23,976 nt of DNA, from positions 1-23,976 of the forward strand of contig JAZOVJ010000043.1 of NCBI GenBank assembly GCA_045658645.1. Reading direction: 5' to 3'. The stretch is from UBA1738 sp045658645. GTDB taxonomy: Bacteria; Bacillota; Clostridia; UBA1381. Made by a program: the position numbers and the translations under genes. Under the pieces are notes generated by a model that saw only the letters and a program-made list of their open reading frames with translations, was not told where the DNA came from and did no database searches. This document shows positions 21,856 through 23,976 of this stretch, piece by piece (position 1 is the stretch's first letter; each line of letters opens with the position of its first letter).

Positions 21856-22538
21856 GTTATCTGACAGATATAATTAAAGTAAAGACAATCACACTTGCAC
21901 CGGAATGTGATACAGAGGATTTTGCGGCAATCAGAGAAATTACTCGTGATACAGATGTGGTAGTTTCGATGGGACACACTTCAGCAGATTACGAAACAGC
22001 TATGAGGAGTACAGAAGTTGGTGTAAAGCACGTAACTCACCTATTCAATGCAATGACACCTATTGCACATCGTGTACCGGGTGTTGTTACAGCAGCGCTT
22101 AAGTCAGACGTAAGCTGTGAACTTATTGTTGACAAGTTCCACGTACTACCTGAATTCTATGATATTCTATGGCAGCTTAAGGGAAGAAAGATGTGCTTTA
22201 TTACAGACTGTCTTCCAGCAGGTGGTCTTCCAATGGGTGAATACACTCTTGGCGGACAGAAAATTATTTACAGAGATGTTGTTTGTCGTCTTGAAGACGG
22301 AACTGTGGCGGGAAGCGTTCTTCAGATGAATAAGGGTGTTTGGAACGTATATACAAGCTCAAATATTCCGCTTTGGGAATGTGTAAACGGAGCATCGCTA
22401 AACCCTGCAACAACACTTGGTATTGAAAAAACAAAAGGTTCACTCGATGTCGGTAAAGATGCAGATATCATCATTACAGACAGCGAATTTAACGTAGAAA
22501 AAACAATCATAGGAGGAGAAATCAGATATGAAGCTTAA
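21831..22538 (+). pseudogene. nagA: 5'-truncated N-acetylglucosamine-6-phosphate deacetylase (nagA remnant)
   Basis: The frame encodes only the C-terminal ~60% of NagA, which normally has ~380 aa. Homology begins near 21866 (KTITLAPECDTEDF) and runs to the family C-terminus. It retains counterparts of the E. coli metal and active-site residues H195 (VVSMGHTSADYE), H216 (HVTHLFNAM) and D273 (FITDCLPAGG), and LNPATTLGIEKTKGSLDVGKDAD... in shortened form. The N-terminal ~150 residues are missing, including the early strands and the metal-binding Glu (E131 in E. coli). No ribosome site precedes the first possible start (TTG 21831). The rest of the frame has no internal stop, so truncation is recent or the remnant is kept because its 3' end holds the next gene's AGGAGG. 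An assembly deletion is the alternative. Confidence 0.8.
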
Positions 22539-23904
22539 GGTAACTGCTAAATTAGACCCCAAATTTGAGCCTCTTGCACTTGTATGCCGCCAAATGCGCG
22601 AAGCTACAAAGGAAGATGGACAGGATATTGTAATCGGTATTGAAAGAAACAAGGGTTACACAACTACTTATAAGACAAGAATCTATAAGGATGGAACAGG
22701 TCACGATGAAGAAAACTTTGCTTTCATTGAAAGAATGACAAAGGCACTTTTGTGGGTTGCCGGCGGTTACAAAGTTATCATTGCAGGCAGCGAGGTTGTA
22801 GGAAACAAGATAAAGGAAGCTTATACTGATGGTGGACTTCGTGATTTTGACGTTCACTTTATGGAAAGAGTTTACGAACAGCCATTCGTAGTTGAAGTTG
22901 TATCTTTGGAAAACGCCCCAAAGGACAAGTCAGCGGCTGCTCCTATCGGCAGACACTTAGACGGTTGCAGAATTGGTTTTGACGCAGGCGGTTCAGACAG
23001 AAAGGTTAGTGCTGTTATCGATGGCGAAAGCGTATATTCAGAAGAGGTTGTGTGGTTCCCAAAGGTTACTGAAGACCCAAACTATCATTACGAAGGAATT
23101 TTAAGCGCGATGAAGACAGCCGCTTCATATATGCCAAGAGTTGATGCTATTGGAGTATCAAGTGCAGGTGTTTATGTTGACAATCGTATTATGGTTGCTT
23201 CACTGTTCCTTAAGGTATCAGACGAAGACTTTGAAAAGAAAGTTAAGAATATGTATATAGACGTTGCAAAGGAAATTGGCGAAAATATCCCAATCGAAGT
23301 TGCAAACGATGGTGACGTAACAGCTCTTGCCGGTGCTATGGACTTAAATGATGATTCAGTTCTTGGAGTGGCTATGGGAACATCAGAAGCCGGTGGTTAT
23401 GTTGACCCGCAGGGTAACATCACAGGTTGGCTTAATGAACTTGCATTCGTGCCTGTTGACGCAAACCACGATGCTATGGTTGACGAGTGGTCAGGCGACT
23501 ATGGCTGTGGTGTTAAGTATTTCTCACAGGACGGCGTTATTAAGTTAGCACCGTATGCAGGAATTGAAATTGACGAAAACCTTTCACCAGCTGAAAAACT
23601 AAAGGTTGTTCAAGGACTGATGAAGGAGGGCGATGAAAGAGCAGTAGCTATCTATGACACAATTGGTGCATACTTCGGTTACGCAATCACATTCTATACA
23701 GAGTTGTATGACATTAAGCACGTTCTGATTATGGGTCGTGTAACGTCAGGGGAAGGCGGAGCGCTAATCCTGGAAAGAGCACAGGAAGTTCTTGATACAG
23801 AGTTCCCGGAACTTGCAAAGAAGATTCGTCTACACATTCCGGACGAAAACTCAAGAAGAGTTGGTCAGTCAGTTGCTGCTGCAAGCTTACCTGAAATCAA
23901 ATAG
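22528..23904 (+). CDS. ROK/ASKHA-fold sugar-kinase-like protein with an extra N-terminal domain
   Basis: Residues ~147-458 look like a ROK-type kinase. They show the phosphate-1 motif GFDAGGSDRK (150-159), the catalytic-Asp context EVANDGDVTALAGA with D261, a phosphate-2-like AMGTSEAGGYVD (282-292), and a C-terminal adenosine-side segment (HVLIMGRVTSGEGG). The ROK zinc site (His plus three Cys) is not intact; only C327 in GDYGCGVKY aligns. Residues 1-145 form a separate alpha/beta domain I do not recognise (IVIGIERNKGYTTTYKTRIY, then a helix-rich part). No helix-turn-helix is seen, so it is not a classical NagC/XylR repressor. AGGAGG lies about nine bases before the ATG, inside the nagA remnant, which it overlaps by 11 bp. 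A role in amino-sugar use (for example phosphorylating GlcNAc or ManNAc) is inferred from this neighbour only. Confidence 0.75.
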   Translation: MKLKVTAKLDPKFEPLALVCRQMREATKEDGQDIVIGIERNKGYTTTYKTRIYKDGTGHDEENFAFIERMTKALLWVAGGYKVIIAGSEVVGNKIKEAYTDGGLRDFDVHFMERVYEQPFVVEVVSLENAPKDKSAAAPIGRHLDGCRIGFDAGGSDRKVSAVIDGESVYSEEVVWFPKVTEDPNYHYEGILSAMKTAASYMPRVDAIGVSSAGVYVDNRIMVASLFLKVSDEDFEKKVKNMYIDVAKEIGENIPIEVANDGDVTALAGAMDLNDDSVLGVAMGTSEAGGYVDPQGNITGWLNELAFVPVDANHDAMVDEWSGDYGCGVKYFSQDGVIKLAPYAGIEIDENLSPAEKLKVVQGLMKEGDERAVAIYDTIGAYFGYAITFYTELYDIKHVLIMGRVTSGEGGALILERAQEVLDTEFPELAKKIRLHIPDENSRRVGQSVAAASLPEIK

Positions 23905-23913
23905 TTTAAAATT

Positions 23914-23946
23914 AAAACAGTGTATCCAATAGGGTACACTGTTTTT
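23914..23946 (+). terminator. Terminator after the ROK-like gene
   Basis: AAAACAGTGTA (23914-23924) pairs with TACACTGTTTT (23935-23945) around a 10-base loop and runs into a T tract. The remaining 30 bases of the window show no feature. Confidence 0.88.
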
Positions 23947-23976
23947 TGTGTTTTTAGAAAACAAAAAAAGACACCC

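Noticed and set aside
1..23976. CRISPR array, tRNA, rRNA, prophage or known riboswitch
   Set aside because: I saw no regularly spaced repeats, no tRNA or rRNA signature, no phage genes and no riboswitch core that I can recognise by eye.

Overview
The window is AT-rich, densely packed, and carries strong AGGAGG-type ribosome binding sites with frequent TTG/GTG starts. Its gene content points to a low-GC Gram-positive anaerobe of the Clostridia. The markers are Noc next to RsmG, RecD2, a CdaR/PucR-type regulator ahead of ftsEX, and the Firmicutes order acpS - NAD(P)HX repair - alr - mazE - mazF. I cannot name a family or species. There is no rRNA, tRNA, CRISPR array, prophage or intact transposon.

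Layout. (1) 1-3.6 kb: a SulP anion transporter runs into a shared bidirectional terminator against noc; rsmG lies upstream of noc on the minus strand. Between rsmG and noc are 300 bp with a good minus-strand promoter and three successive hairpins, read here as a structured noc leader or small RNA. (2) 3.7-8.9 kb, plus strand: CdaR-like regulator, ftsE, ftsX, a coiled-coil M23 murein hydrolase (PcsB/EnvC type) and an S41 C-terminal processing protease. This is a plausible cell-division and wall-remodelling unit in which FtsEX would gate the adjacent hydrolase. (3) 8.9-12.0 kb, minus strand: recD2 overlapping an EamA permease gene by ATGA. (4) 12.0-17.6 kb, plus strand: PHP-domain phosphoesterase, RdgB-type XTP/dITP diphosphatase, a small membrane protein, acpS, a bifunctional NAD(P)HX epimerase/dehydratase, alr, a short MazE-like antitoxin and mazF, probably one operon. 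Its promoter overlaps that of recD2 at the -35 elements.

(5) 17.6-17.8 kb: a compact control or scar region with an 11-codon ORF behind a perfect Shine-Dalgarno, a 20-bp perfect palindrome, and a terminator whose loop holds a second, 33-bp palindrome resembling IS ends. (6) 17.8-21.8 kb: potABCD spermidine/putrescine importer; PotD looks anchored at both ends. (7) 21.8-24.0 kb: a 5'-truncated nagA (GlcNAc-6-P deacetylase) remnant overlapping an unusual ROK/ASKHA sugar-kinase-like gene.

The least explained signals are the structured noc leader with three unpaired CUCCCA motifs, the MazE-like antitoxin without a recognisable ribbon-helix-helix domain, the nested terminator/palindrome block upstream of potA, and the two-domain ROK-like protein that lacks the ROK zinc site. 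All functional assignments come from reading motifs by eye; no database search was possible.
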